A stretch of 64,000 bases of DNA from Akanthomyces muscarius. Its lineage: Eukaryota > Ascomycota > Sordariomycetes > Hypocreales > Cordycipitaceae. Where the stretch lies: the NCBI RefSeq assembly GCF_028009165.1, contig NC_079242.1:2914001-2978000 (forward strand). Direction: 5' to 3'. The number at the start of each line of letters is the position of its first letter. The first letter of the stretch is position 1. Shown here one piece after another: positions 46,001 through 57,877 of this stretch. The notes beneath the pieces are model-generated. The model saw nothing but the letters and a program-made list of their open reading frames with translations, made no database searches and was not told the origin of the DNA. Both the position numbers and the translations under genes were made by a program.

Positions 46001-48807
46001 ATGCCTCGCGTCGCTCAGATGCCGCGCTCCGGCAGCGCCAGCGTCAGATCGGTGTCGGGGTCGCTCAACTCGTAAGTCCATCGCGTCGCATAACAATCTA
46101 GCCCCTCACCAGGGTTGGTCGCGCAACACCGCACGACGCAGACACTCACAACAGACGCTCACAATGGCAGGATTCCTCTCAACGACGACGCGGAAGAGCG
46201 TGGCAAACGCATAAACTCGCGAAAAGTTCTCCAGGAAAAGCAAATCAACCAGCTCAAGGCGGCCGCTTCCGGATCGCGCAAATCCAGCCTCGGATTCGAC
46301 GACATTGAAAATGCAGCGCCTGGTTCCAACGCCGGCACACCGCGCGCCTCGCGTGGCCTCGATCTCTCTGATGATCCCATCATCATCAATGGCGTAAATC
46401 TCACGCCCGCCAAGCGCGTCCCCATCCTCGCCAACTTTGAGGAGTGGATGAAGATGGCCACCGACAACAAGATCAACGCCACCAACTCCTGGAACTTTGC
46501 CCTCATCGACTACTTTCACGACATGTCTCTGCTAAAGGAAGGCGATGGCGTCAACTTCCAGAAAGCCAGTTGCACCCTCGACGGCTGCGTTAAAATTTAC
46601 ACAAACAGAGTCGATAGTGTCGCGACCGAGACGGGTAAGCTGCTGAGTGGCTTGGCCGATAGCAACAGCAAAAAGAAGGGCGATGGTGAAGAAGGCGCCG
46701 GAGACGAGAGCGAGGATGAACTGGACGAAGATGGCAACGTTAAGAAGAAGCCCAAGAAGAAGGTATGAATGGCCTTGACTAAAGGCGCGAGACGGCACAT
46801 GCATGCTAACAAGGGCACTCTAGTCACAACGATCCGAGGCCACGCTGGCACCTTCATTCACATCTCTACAACTCAAAAAGTTGGAGCTCGAATTCTCCGT
46901 CGATCCTCTCTTCAAGAAGGCCTCTGCCGACTTTGATGAAGGTGGCGCCAAAGGACTTCTCCTCAATCACCTTATGATCGATTCTCAAGGGCGCATCGTC
47001 TTTGATAGTAGTGACGATACCGACGCCACCGACCTTTCTGGCGACAAAAAGGCTGAAGAGGAAGCCGAAGTTGATCTAGATGAAGACGAGGAAAACTTGG
47101 AGAGTGAGATCTCGCAGCTTCAGAGCGACGTCGAGGCTCTTCGCATCGAGGAGGCTGAGCAGGAGGACGACCCGCAAGATATCGAGATTGACCTGACTGG
47201 TCTGCGACAACGATACTTTCCTGATTTGAGCCGACTCGAGGAATTTGATGTCTGCCCCTCGCTCAAGAACTTCGAGCTAGGTGACCCCTCCGGATCCATG
47301 GATATTCCCTTTCTCAAGGCCCCCGAGGACTGGCGCGGAGACGAGGACGGCCGTCTGCCCGGCGCATTTGGCGACAACTCTGGCATGCTTATCGATGGCG
47401 ATGCACCCATGGGTTTTGACGATGATGACCTTGGCCTGGGCAGCTTCGATATTGGCGATGACGTAGCCTTTGGTGAAGGTGGTGAAGCGTGGGCACGAGA
47501 AGCAGCGCTGGAGCCTCAAATGCGCGCATACGATAGCCCCATGGGAGGAGAGGATGGCATGGAGGAAGATGAATTCGACGAGAATGGCGACTATGTCATT
47601 TCCGTTTCGAATCCCCAAAACGCCGATAAAATGCACCAAGATATCCTGAGCTTCTTTGACCAGGCTCTGCAAAAGAACTGGACAAGCGCTGAGCACTGGC
47701 GCATCCGCAAAATTAAAGACACCAGCAAGCCTGCTAGCGACACGCCCAAGAAGCGCAAGGAAAAAGAGCCATTCGAGGTCGACTTTGGCTCCGCGATTGA
47801 CTCGAGCCTTACCGACGCCCTCTACACACAAGCCGCGAGCAACACCACCATCAGCCTCGCCAAAAAGGACTGGAAGTCCAAGTCTCGCAACCTGCTGCCC
47901 GATGACAAGCACTTCAACTCCAAATCGCTGCTGAGCCTGTTCCTCAAGCCCAAGGCGCGCCTAATCCAGCGCAGCACCGGCAACCACCACGGCGGGCGGC
48001 GCATGTTTGGCGGCAATAACAACGACATGGACAACCAGCCCGTAGGTGAGCTGGACGAGGCCTTTTGGGCGCAGCAAAAGGCGCCCGAGGAGACGGCCCT
48101 CCCTGGTGGCGACTACGACGCCAACTTTTTCCAAGACGACGCCTTGCCGTTTGCGGGCGGCGGCGACGATGATGACGACGACGACATGGAATTCGCGGAT
48201 GCCCAGGAGCACTTGGGCGGCGCGGGCGCCGACATGGGCCTAACGGAGAACATAGGCGGCGTGACGGCCATGTTTGGCGGCGACACCATGGCGAATCCCA
48301 TGGGCGCGTTTGGCGACACCCTCGTCGCAGCTACCCGACGCGTGCGTCCAGAATACGTGCAGTATGCGCGTGTGGCGACAAAGGTTGATATTCGTCGTCT
48401 CAAGGACGAAATCTGGAAGGGCATGGGCCTCGAAGCACTTCAAGTAAGGCACCAATTAAATTACCCGGTCCAAGCTGTAGTCTTGCTAATCATACAACAC
48501 ACAGACACCGCCCAGCATGCCCCCGCCTGAGCCCGCCGGCCGCCGCTCCCTCTCGGAGCATCAGCCGCCGCAGCAGCCACCCGAGGACGCGACGACGAAC
48601 CCGACGCTCAAGTTCACGCGGGTCATGAACGACCTCCAGCGCGTGTACCCCAAGCCCGCCATGAATGACATTTCTACGTCGTACTGCTTCATCAGCCTGC
48701 TGCACCTCGCCAACGAGCGCGGCCTCGTCATCAACAAGACTGAGGACCTCAAGGAGCTGGAGATTCGCAAAGACTGGACCGCCGAGGGGCTGGAGGGCGA
48801 GGCGTAA
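46001..48807 (+). CDS. BRN1: Condensin complex subunit 2 (barren/CAP-H kleisin)
   Basis: Kleisin subunit that links the Smc2/Smc4 heads in condensin; needed for mitotic chromosome condensation and segregation. Four exons (46001-46071, 46171-46762, 46824-48443, 48505-48807) give 861 residues. The N-terminal helix region contains ILANFEEWMKMATDNKIN and SWNFALIDYFHDM, typical of barren proteins. Acidic disordered segments follow, then DPLFKKASADFDEGGAKGLLL. The C-terminal winged-helix segment includes YVQYARVATKVDIRRLK and continues after the last intron in TLKFTRVMNDLQRVYP. The start MPRVAQMPRSGSASVRS is separated by a 99-bp intron from SIPLNDDAEERGKRINSRK; an annotation starting in exon 2 would lose it. 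Expected essential. Confidence 0.95.
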
Positions 48808-48947
48808 TGGGAGGAGAAACACGCGAGAGCCACATGCATGCTGAAGAAGAAGAAGAGGAAGAAGACGCAATACCCATCAACCAAGCAAGATGGGACACGT
48901 TGGGGCACAACACCAATCTGTACAGTGATGATTATCTATTGAAAATA

Positions 48948-48988
<41 letters not shown>

Positions 48989-49158
48989 TTTATGAGACCA
49001 AGTCTTTTAATTCATTCAACCTTACTTTTTATCCTGATATATTCGCATCTCACAGTCACTGACACACTCGGAACGTTGTGGGGCTGGACAGTTCAATTCT
49101 TTCCATCAACCTTCAACAACATCTACGGATGACAGTGCTGAATGAATGAACAATCCCA
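48808..49158. other. 3' flank of BRN1
   Basis: 351 bp with the BRN1 3' UTR and the TTG microsatellite at about 48949-48987. The open frames here are repeat artefacts. Confidence 0.55.
48949..48987. repeat. TTG trinucleotide microsatellite
   Basis: About 13 uninterrupted TTG/TGT units in the 3' flank of BRN1. It reads as poly-Cys or poly-Leu in open frames and should not be taken as coding. Confidence 0.9.
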
Positions 49159-49392
49159 TCACAGTGTCCGATTTGGGCAGACGGATCCGTCGCCCGTCTG
49201 CTCCTCCTTCTTCAGCCACATCTGGCCACTCTCTAAAGTCGCCTCCCGGAGCTTGGCCAGTCCAGTCTTTGCCGATGTCGCAGAGAGCTACGGCTCGCGT
49301 CCGTGGCTGAGCAGAGGTTTGGCGGTTGCGAGACCAATGCCGGAGGCACCGCCGATGATGATGTATACTTTTGCGGAAAACCGGCAAGACAT
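49159..49392 (-). pseudogene. Short-chain dehydrogenase (SDR) N-terminal relic
   Basis: A frame from the ATG at 49392 encodes MSCRFSAKVYIIIGGASGIG, which has the SDR Rossmann-fold glycine motif. It continues with LATAKPLLSHGREP and then meets an in-frame TAG at 49288-49290. The same frame then reads TGLAKLREATLESGQMW and related residues and stops at 49159. This covers roughly the first third of an SDR (first 75 of about 250 residues); no catalytic Tyr-x-x-x-Lys follows. It looks like a truncated, disabled copy. The sequence before the ATG gives no sign of an earlier start. Family assignment is based on the glycine motif and the spacing of the next strand-helix. Confidence 0.6.
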
Positions 49393-52300
49393 GATCTCCC
49401 CGAGGGCCGAGCCGTTGGAGTGTCAGTACGACAAGGTGGAGAGTACGACGAGGTAGAGGAGATGATCAGCTCTCTCTCTCGAAAGAGAGACAAAGGTTCT
49501 TCTTTATTGCCATCACCCTGAAATGGCCATTTGCTTGAGGATATGTGTTGACGGGCTGGCCAGCCCTATATAGCAAACGTGGCACCGGTCCCTGGATCGT
49601 CAGCCTTGTTGCATTAGCTTCGCAGTGGAGCATCTCCAGTCCTGACGCCTGGTGTAAAAGCGCGCATAGCCTCATATTATCAAGCCGTTCAATTGCGCAG
49701 TGACCACGCGGGGACGATCATGTAATTAATGCCTAACAGGAAGCTTCCAGGGCTGCTCAGTGCTGGAGAAGGCTTGTTCAAGGGTTCCCTGCCAGCAGAC
49801 ATGAAAATCTGGCTGCGTGGAGCGAGTTGTAAAATCATCTCAGCAACTGCTGCGATGCGAGAGGGGGCAAGCAAAACGTATACCGTTCCGCACATCTCGT
49901 ACGATTCTAATTCAATCGAGAAAATATCTCGGGTAGAACGTCGACGCGTTGGCCTTGATGCATTCACGACACCGCTCCACTCATCGCAAGGTGCAACTAC
50001 ATGCTCAGCAAGCCCAGCTGCACCAGATTGAGCAAAGACTGTGAAGCTTGGGATATACTTCACTACGTCAATCCGAGACTTGAACGTCTAACATTTATTC
50101 ACCCCTACATCCGCGATTCGGCACGAAAGAAGTAGACAAAATGTGATGTTCAATACGGAAGGGTGCCTACCCTATAGAGCTCTACGAAGCGCGACGACGT
50201 GCCGCCAGCCCGACGAGACGCTCATTTGTAGGAATTAGTGGGCGCAAATTTTCTTGGTTTTCGAGCATACAAGGCAGTTACACGTCTACTTTAATAGAAT
50301 CTTGATTACCAACATGCTGCATTTATTCTCAACGTATACGTGGTGAGTTTTCGTTCACCTTTATCACTAACACGGGAGGTCATGGACAACTCTTACTGCA
50401 CAGAGTCCTCAAAAAGCGTCCCTAGCAAATATTACTCCATCCTGGCTCTTAGAGCACCGTCGGGCTGGACTGATGTCGATGTAGGCGTTTTGCTCCTCAT
50501 GCCGGTCGTTACCATGCTGGGACTAGGAGGAGTTGCGGCGAACCAGGGATACTGCAGCGAGAAAACGGCAAGTTGGCAGGCCAAGAAGCACACTCCAGTT
50601 TTATTCTTAGTGTATCGATGAACGGTACAGGACGAGGGAATGTGAATAAATGGAAGAAAAGAAGAAAGGGATGACCTTTGCCCCGAACTGTCAGACGCAA
50701 TTGTTACACAGACCTTTTGATAAGAGCATCGAGATGTGTCATGCCGCTGCGTGTGATGGGCATGCAAGAGTGGAATTTTTTTAGCATACAGGAAAGAGGG
50801 ACAAAAAATAGGCTGAATCGTGATGGAAAGCGCATCGAGATGTCGAGTTCTGGTTGGCCTAGCGAGCGGACGCTTCCTGCTACGGTTTACTTTTGGCGGT
50901 TTTGAATGGTGCACGACGCCAGAAAAGCAAGAGGGTGTGATGGCAACATGGCCGAGACAGGGAGTGACCCCCCCTGTATTTTATGGGCGACGTTTCCACT
51001 GTAATTTTTTTGTCGCTTACGGGTGTTATATTTTCGATGTGAACAGAGAATGTCGATGTTGCTTCACGCCGGGGTTGGGACCAGTGTGTGAGACTGGCGA
51101 TTGATTGTGTATGAGTGACGTGGTGTTGGCCGAGCTGATCCCACTTTGGCCAGTTTTTTCTCCAAATTTTGTCTCCTTTTTCCGTTTTATATTTTCTTCG
51201 TATTCTGGGCGTCCCGTTACGCAGAGTTTACAACGGTGAAACTCGGGAATAGCCTTTTGGCGGGACGCGATGGCGTGTCGGCCGCAGAAACCGTCGATGA
51301 AGGTGAAAAGTGTCGATCGCCGTAGCCCGGCAAGTATGGGAGGGGGGGAGGGTGCGAGAACAGAGGCTCCCCTCCCGCGACTACTGGTAGGTGTACCAGT
51401 ATGTACCGGTAAGCTCTTGGCTGCAAGGTACGCATGTGCCCATGGGATGCGAAAGCAAATACGTGTTTCTTGCCGCGACACCCCGACGCACTTGTCGGTG
51501 CGCAGCCAGTTGTGGTTCTTGCAGCAGGCTTGCTGTTTGATCAATGATGAACGCCGCAATTGTGTATACAAGGATATGGCGGTATGCAGGAATAAATTTG
51601 TCGATGCACAAGACCTGCTGATGCAAGCTAAGCTTTCTTTTGTCCTGTGCTAGAACCGAACTGCTGATGCATGTACCGAGTAGTGGTGGCCGTTTTCATG
51701 AACATGTATCAATATGACGTGAACTGGGCGGCGGACGGTGCAGATGACCATCCAAGGCTGAGAAACCAATTTGTGCTGGAAATTTCTACGATGGGATTTC
51801 TCATAGCTCGATATCCAGAGGACTTGACACAGCATCCGAAGCGAGGTGTCCAAACACAGACGCCGATCTGATATTAGTGGAATGGTGACGGGACATGACA
51901 ACATGGGCAAAGCGGCCAAGATGCCCGCCGCCATGCCAATTGCGAACAATGACATGACAGGGGCGAACTTTTCTCGCATGCAAGACGGGAGTAGCCAAGC
52001 GTAAAGCAAGAAGAAAAAAAGGGTCTAGCGTCTGTCGATAGACCCGGCTTTGGCCAGGAGCAACAGGAGGCGATCGAGGCATCTAGCCGTCAATAATACA
52101 GGCTCTCGAGTAAGACAGTGGGAGAGAGATGATGTGAAATGAACGTCGTTGCAAAAAATCAGCCTGCATATGCATTTTCCCAGTAGAGGTGCGTGAAGGA
52201 AGGAGCTGCTGTGAGGACGCTGGGCTAGGTACGATGTAATTGGTACTGGTAAGCGAGCGAACCCAGACAGACGGATACCTACCTATGCAAGTACCTATCT

Positions 52301-52469
52301 TGGGTAGCAGCGAGTTCAAGGTTGCAGCAGGCAGAATATTTTGCAATCCGGGGAGTGTTGAGTGTCTCTGGAAAGGGGTTACAGGAAATATCTAGTCAAA
52401 GGCCACTGGCCAATGAGCGAGAACGGAGGAATATGCCGTGATGTCTGATTGACTGGTGAGGGGAGCAAG
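49393..52469. other. Gene-poor region, left part
   Basis: About 3 kb without a convincing gene. Several open frames of 70-180 codons occur on both strands (for example minus 49689-50063 and minus 51026-51571). None has a recognisable motif, domain or consistent codon bias. AGGTA motifs occur near 52277-52305. It may hold non-coding transcripts, but none can be shown. Confidence 0.5.
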
Positions 52470-55070
52470 CTAGATATTCCGTACTAAGCTACAGACGGAA
52501 AGCACTGTACTGAGAGGACTACCGGCACGGAACGGAGTACGGATACAGCACGTTGACATGGAGCTGGGAGATGTTTTTTTGCTTGTGTCCGTACGTGCTG
52601 GTACTGACTGCTTCAGTACGGAGTAGTCACTGGCACTGGTAGCTTTGAGAGGCCGCAGTTTGCGTATTACTAGTAGTGCCCCGCTAAGCACACCCCCATC
52701 GACTCGGCACGCCCCCAACCTCGGAATATGGGGCCGCACCCATTTCTGCGCATGCAAATCCTCGATGTCCACGCCAAAAGCACGATGGGCACGCCAGAAC
52801 CTCGATCCCAGAGGCACAAGTTCGATGGGCACGGCAGACGACTGGCGCCACTTGTTGCTGGGATTCATGCCTCTGTGGCATGCAAAAGACGAATCCTCTG
52901 TACCAGCAATTCTTCGACTTTTTATTTTTATTTTCCTCATCCTTTTATTATTAGCTCGTGCCTCCTGAGAGGGGGGCCTCAACTGAAGTGCTCACCAATC
53001 ACCGCTCACACAACGCACCCCTCATCCAGCCGCTCACTCACTCTATTCTCTCACCTGCATCTATTATTATGCACCGGGCCTCACTCACTCAAGTATTCTC
53101 ATCAACAATTCTTGTGCAAGAATACTCACATTGAACGCGGCCCCCCTTGTGCCCGCGCTTCAGGCTACCCTCCTCCAACGCCAGGTCATGCATCCCCCCT
53201 CCTAGGGCAGTGTCACCCCACGTCCATGCAGCTGCCTAGCTCAAACGACATCGAGATCTTTACACTCCATAGTGGCATTTTCAAAACTGGCACCCCCCCT
53301 CCCCTCCCCTTGCTTTCTTTTCTGGAAGCCTGCCAATGACAGAGCGCCCATGATGGCAATGTTGGATTAAAAAGATTAAAATAAAACGGGCAATTCACCA
53401 CCATCTCCAAGTACAATGCCAAAAGGCCATTAAAAAAAATCACAGCGCAACACTGAGCTGCGGCGCGACCGCCACGTTCACCCTAGTTAGCGGTCCACGG
53501 CCTGAAGCTGGATGTGATCTAGCACAAGCGGATAGCGCACAAGCAAGGCTAAGTTAGTGTAGATGGCAGCCTGCAATCCAAACTTGGCTTTGCTTCGCTC
53601 GCCTCACCGAGCCAAACAGAAGGATGCTTTCATCAGTCATTGCCGATCATTCAGGGCCCTTTCCTCTGGCGTTATTTGCAAGTATGTATGTGTATGCGCT
53701 TTTCTGTTTTCGCCGCTGCCCCGGAGGTAACTTTCCTTTTCCTCGCCACCCCTTCGACCCGGCCCGCACCTCCGTAATAAACTTGGGAGGAGCGGCGGCG
53801 GTTGCATGACATCCTCATGCCCCCCCTCCGTTCTACGGCGCGCGCCGTTTTCTTCTCGTATATGTGCTTGTAAGACAAAGACAATGGCGGCGTTTCTGGC
53901 CCGGAGGCTGACACGTGCGGTTTTGGCGGGGGTTCCAAGCCATTATTACGTCAACGTCGAGCTGCGAGGTATGTAGTTTGTTGTGCGGGAAAGAGACAAA
54001 AGGGCGTACCGACTATAATAATCGGGGTGTTTGGAATCTGTATGGCCTACTGGTAGGTCGACAAGTGGTAACCTGGTCCTTTCCCTTGGCTGCACAGTAC
54101 AGATTTTGGGGATTACTGGTCTAGACAAAGGCAGAAAATGGCATCGAGTTTCGTCTGACCCGACCGCCTTGTGCTTGGGCGTGTGCACTCTTCTTCTGCA
54201 TCCCGCTAAAAAATAAAAAATAAAAAAAAACTAGAGGAAAGCAACAAGCCAAGCCTGACGCGGGTCTTGCCCACCTAGAAGGGGTGTCATCGACGATGCT
54301 GTAGCGCGTGGTGCTTGCCCATCTCACTGGCTGCGGTTAGCGTCGATGACTGCGAATTGAGGCTAGTATTGGGCATCGCGAAAATAGGCTTAGACATCGA
54401 TCCGTGAGTTAGCCTTGTGTCATTCCAAGTTGCAAAATGGCCATGCACTACGGAGGTTTTCGTCCCCTCCTCCCCTCCTGCTCCTCTTTGCCTTATTTGC
54501 TCATTCATCTGTTGTGATCCCATGTCACGATTGGATCGGGTGCCTCATTATTTGGTCGTCATCCACAATAGATAGGTAGCTTGTTGTCGGCCCGCCAGGT
54601 TAGAAGCTGGGAGTCGCGCAATCACCGAGTGCAGCTGTGACCATTACATCGGTCCACGGATACTGGCAAATAAAATTGGTGCTCACTGTCGCCTTTGGAC
54701 CATCATGCCCATTTTTCTTCGGCTTCTTCCGTATTGACATGCTCACGGATGGGAACTGCATCTTGTCTTGGCCGGTGATGAGCTCATCATCCCGACTTGG
54801 GCCGGATGCCTCTGTGGCCTCTGGTTAATCTTATTTTTCTGCTTGACTCTGACACTGACCCAGTGTGCCGGCTAACAGCACAGTACATGCGTCATTAGCC
54901 CAGGGCATCAACGGCGTTGTGTGGGGGTTGGTGGCTACTTCACACCGGAGTGGTGGTATTGACAATGGTTAACTGTCAGTAGCCAAACTAGCTTATTAGG
55001 TAGTTATTCGAGTCCATGGAAGCTTAGCAGTGGTGGTCAGTCTGTCGGTTGCTGGCTCGCCAACGGCCGG
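52470..55070. other. Gene-poor region, middle part
   Basis: No intact gene seen. A plus-strand open frame at 52728-53339 (203 codons) has no family motif and a composition like spacer DNA. A TACGGAGTA element stands at 52617-52625 in a stretch with several related GTACGG strings. C-rich runs occur near 53285-53305 and 53820-53826. A/T runs occur near 54209-54232. Confidence 0.5.
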
Positions 55071-55106
55071 CAGCGAACGTCTCAAACGCAGCGAACGTCT
55101 CAAACG
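55071..55106. repeat. Perfect 18-bp tandem duplication
   Basis: The 18-mer CAGCGAACGTCTCAAACG occurs twice head to tail at 55071-55088 and 55089-55106 without mismatch. It lies in the gene-poor region about 2.8 kb upstream of the SAM-HMG gene. A recent slippage or repair event is the simplest reading. Confidence 0.9.
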
Positions 55107-56342
55107 GGGCAGCTTCTTCCTCGCGTGCCGGCCAGTGGCTCATTGCATTTTGAGACGATGTTTCTTGCATATTCCCTCAATTTTCCTCTTCTTATTTCCA
55201 TGCATGTAATGTCTCGTTGTTGCTTCTGCGTGGCCGCGTTGCTGATCGACACGGCCGTTGTATCGAACCGGAGTGAGGCGCGATGTCGCTCTGTAGCTTC
55301 GAGCCCCGTCGCGTCGGGTATAAAACTGCAAAAATAAGAGACAACGCACGTAATAAACGAAGACAAAAGAAAGTCGTACCCTCAACCTCGTCGAGAGGCC
55401 CGAGCAGCGCCTCCGTGTGCAGGCCGTCTGCCAGCTAGTCCATGCGTCTCATGAACGAAAAGAGGAAACAGGATGGCCATGTTTCTGAACAATCCCGGAA
55501 TGAGTGCAGACCTGGAGGCCACCGGCAGGCCTGTACGCAGCAAACGGGAGGTTTCATCGCGTTGGGCGTACGCCACTGCCACACAAAATGGAGCCGCATG
55601 GGATCTGGTGAGCCCATGGCAGCCTTCTCAACAAGACTGAAAGGGGAAGGGAAAGTTTCTTGCAGGGGGGCGAGAGAGGGAGCGCAAAGACGAGGGTGTT
55701 ATGGCAATGGGCCAAAAGCATTTGCCATATTGCCATGGTGCCACCATGCCATTTTTCAGTCATTGCCATGGGGAGACGGCGTCGCCACAGACCCGGGCTG
55801 TCTCCGGTGGCGTGTTCCCTGTTTTCGCTTGGAGCGGCCAAGATGAGACTGGTGACTAGGTAGCAGGCACCAACTGCAACACGTGCAGCAAACTGGCGCC
55901 ATTATGGGAGCTCATAATATAGTGAGGGCTCATACTATGGCAACGGATTGAATGTAAAGAGGAGTGGTGTATGCAGGCCAATGACTAGCCAGAGGAAGCA
56001 ACCCGCCAACAACGGCCACTCAGAAAGCATTGCATTTTCCTTCTTTCTGCGTTCCTTTTTGCTTCGACGGCGGATTGGAAAGGAGTCGTCGAAGAGAGAC
56101 GGACAGGATCTAAGCCAGAAATGGAATGGCTTGCCAGATATATCAGACCCCATGGCACCATCACTACCAGTACTCGGTACACACGACGAGGTACGGATAT
56201 TTCGACAAAGAGCTCAACAACATGCCGGCTGCACCCCGCACAGTGCGTTTGGCCGCCCATCATCATTGTTGCGCGCCTGATTATAGGTGCCAACTGGCAC
56301 CTGGTAGCGTGCAAACGGGATAAACAACTGGCGGGCAGGTGC

Positions 56343-56402
56343 TGTTATGAGCTAGCAGCTGGCAGTTCGCAGCTGGTGGCTGGCCGCTGGCAGCTGGCAA
56401 CA
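56343..56402. repeat. Short CTGGC/AGCTGGCAG repeat block
   Basis: The block contains repeated AGCTGGCAG, GCTGGTGGCTGG and related units over about 60 bp, followed by a run of A and T (56410-56457) with A-runs interrupted by single bases. The two together resemble slippage-generated low-complexity DNA. Confidence 0.7.
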
Positions 56403-57765
56403 AAGGTGGAAAAAAAAAATTCATTTTTTTAAAAAATAAAAAAAATAAAAAAAAATAGCAAGCAGAGGCAAACGCAGGTACTTGCTTGAGTTCTCCCATC
56501 GTGGGCTGCTCCCACTACAGACACCCCTCCCCCTCAGCTGCGCCCCCCTCCGTTTCTTAGCTTCTTCTGACCTTCCACCACCACCTGCGCCGCCCGCTCT
56601 CACTCAACTGGGGGGAGGGGACCTGAGGGCAGCTCCCAGAGGTCCACGGCCGACTGGAGCCCTTTCAGGCCGGGCCAGCCAGCAGCCCCAGGCCCAGCCA
56701 GCCAGGCCTCGTCGCTCGTCGCTGGCTTCTACTCTTCCAACCAGCCGCGGCGTCGACTTTTCTTCTTCTTCTCTTTTTCTTCCTCCCCAATTCCCACCGA
56801 CTCGTAATATCTTCATCATCCAACCCACTCGTTGCCGACTCTCTCGCCCCTCGCCGCCGCGTGTCTCCCTGTCCGACTTTGTCGCCTCACGTCCCAGCCG
56901 TCCCGTCTTCATTCTTCGGTTTCGCCTCTGTAGCGGCATGCCCGTCCAGCTGCCTCTGCCCGCCGTCTAGGGTTTCCCAGGCAGAACCGGAATCTCGATT
57001 GTCTTGTCCAATTTGCTGCCCTGCCCTCGCGACGCAGCCAAAGCACTCTCCACACACCACACCTGGATAGGATCGCCAGTGCTCTATTGCGTCACAATCT
57101 CCATTTCCTTCCCGCTAGCACAGCAAAAACGGGCTCTCAATCAATAGCACACGCCAACCAGCCGCCGGCTTGCCTCAACTCCGTCTTCACTGTTATTATA
57201 CCACCTGAACAACTCACCTCGCCTTTACTTCACTCGCCTCTCTCTCACTCATCATTCGTGGCTCTCACTCACAGCCCGTCCGTCCATCCATCCTCCTCCA
57301 ACGCCGCCTCCTTCGCGCCAACCGTCTTCCAACAGCCTTTGCCGTCATAAGACTCTGATCCGGCTCCGAGCCTCACGCCCATCAACTACAACGACACCCG
57401 CTCAAACATTGAACAGCTGCCATCACCAATAGCCAACTGACTCCCGGCACAAGCCACTCACATCCGTCCATCCACCTTGCCATCATATCAGCAACGCCAC
57501 GCCGCGGCCGACCTTTCCCTGCAGCACCACCTGGACTAACTTTGTGCTGCATCTCGATTGCCCGGACCTACTTCTCACCTACGCTCTCTGCTCCCATTAG
57601 TCTTGAGCTAATCCTCCGGTTTACACTTTTTGGTCATCGCCATTTATATTCCCGCTGTCGCCTCATTGCCACATTGCGCCCAGTAATATCCAGACTTACA
57701 GTCAACACTCTCGGATTTTCTTCGATTTCGCATCGCCCGTCATCAGCTTTATCGTTTTGTATCTA

Positions 57766-57828
57766 ATGCCGGCCATCGCCGTTCCTCCAATCTCTCAGCC
57801 TTTTGATAAGGAACCTACGATCTGCTGA
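57766..57828 (+). promoter_or_regulatory. uORF in the leader of the SAM-HMG gene
   Basis: ATG at 57766 opens a 20-codon frame that starts MPAIAVPPISQ and ends with TGA at 57826-57828. It closes 49 bp before the main ATG at 57878 and is in a different frame. If the transcript starts upstream, this uORF would lower or regulate translation of the main frame. This is inferred from position only. Confidence 0.5.
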
Positions 57829-57877
57829 GGCCTTCGACACCGTTTCTTACACCAACGACCCCCCAAAAATCGACTGC

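Larger units (their letters stand above)
55107..57877. promoter_or_regulatory. Upstream region and probable long leader of the SAM-HMG gene
   Basis: About 2.8 kb upstream of the SAM-HMG start. The last 1.4 kb (about 56480-57877) is strongly pyrimidine-rich on the plus strand, typical of fungal promoters and leaders. It contains a CTGGCAG-type repeat (56343-56402), an A/T tract (56410-56457) and a uORF at 57766-57828. A 162-codon plus-strand frame (56482-56970) is Pro/Ser/Arg-rich without motifs and is regarded as leader. Confidence 0.5.

Noticed and set aside
48807..48995. Short frame ending in poly-Cys after BRN1
   Set aside because: Made by the TTG microsatellite; not a cysteine-rich protein.
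49689..50063. 124-codon minus-strand frame in the gene-poor region
   Set aside because: Composition is protein-like in part, but no motif or neighbouring exon could be identified; not enough to call a gene.
51026..51571. 181-codon minus-strand frame
   Set aside because: No motif, mixed composition and no splice partners; regarded as chance.
52728..53339. 203-codon plus-strand frame
   Set aside because: Pro/Ser/His/Thr-rich, spacer-like, with no domain; probably non-coding.
56482..56970. 162-codon plus-strand frame upstream of the SAM-HMG gene
   Set aside because: Lies in a pyrimidine-rich leader; Pro/Ser/Arg composition results from the base bias.
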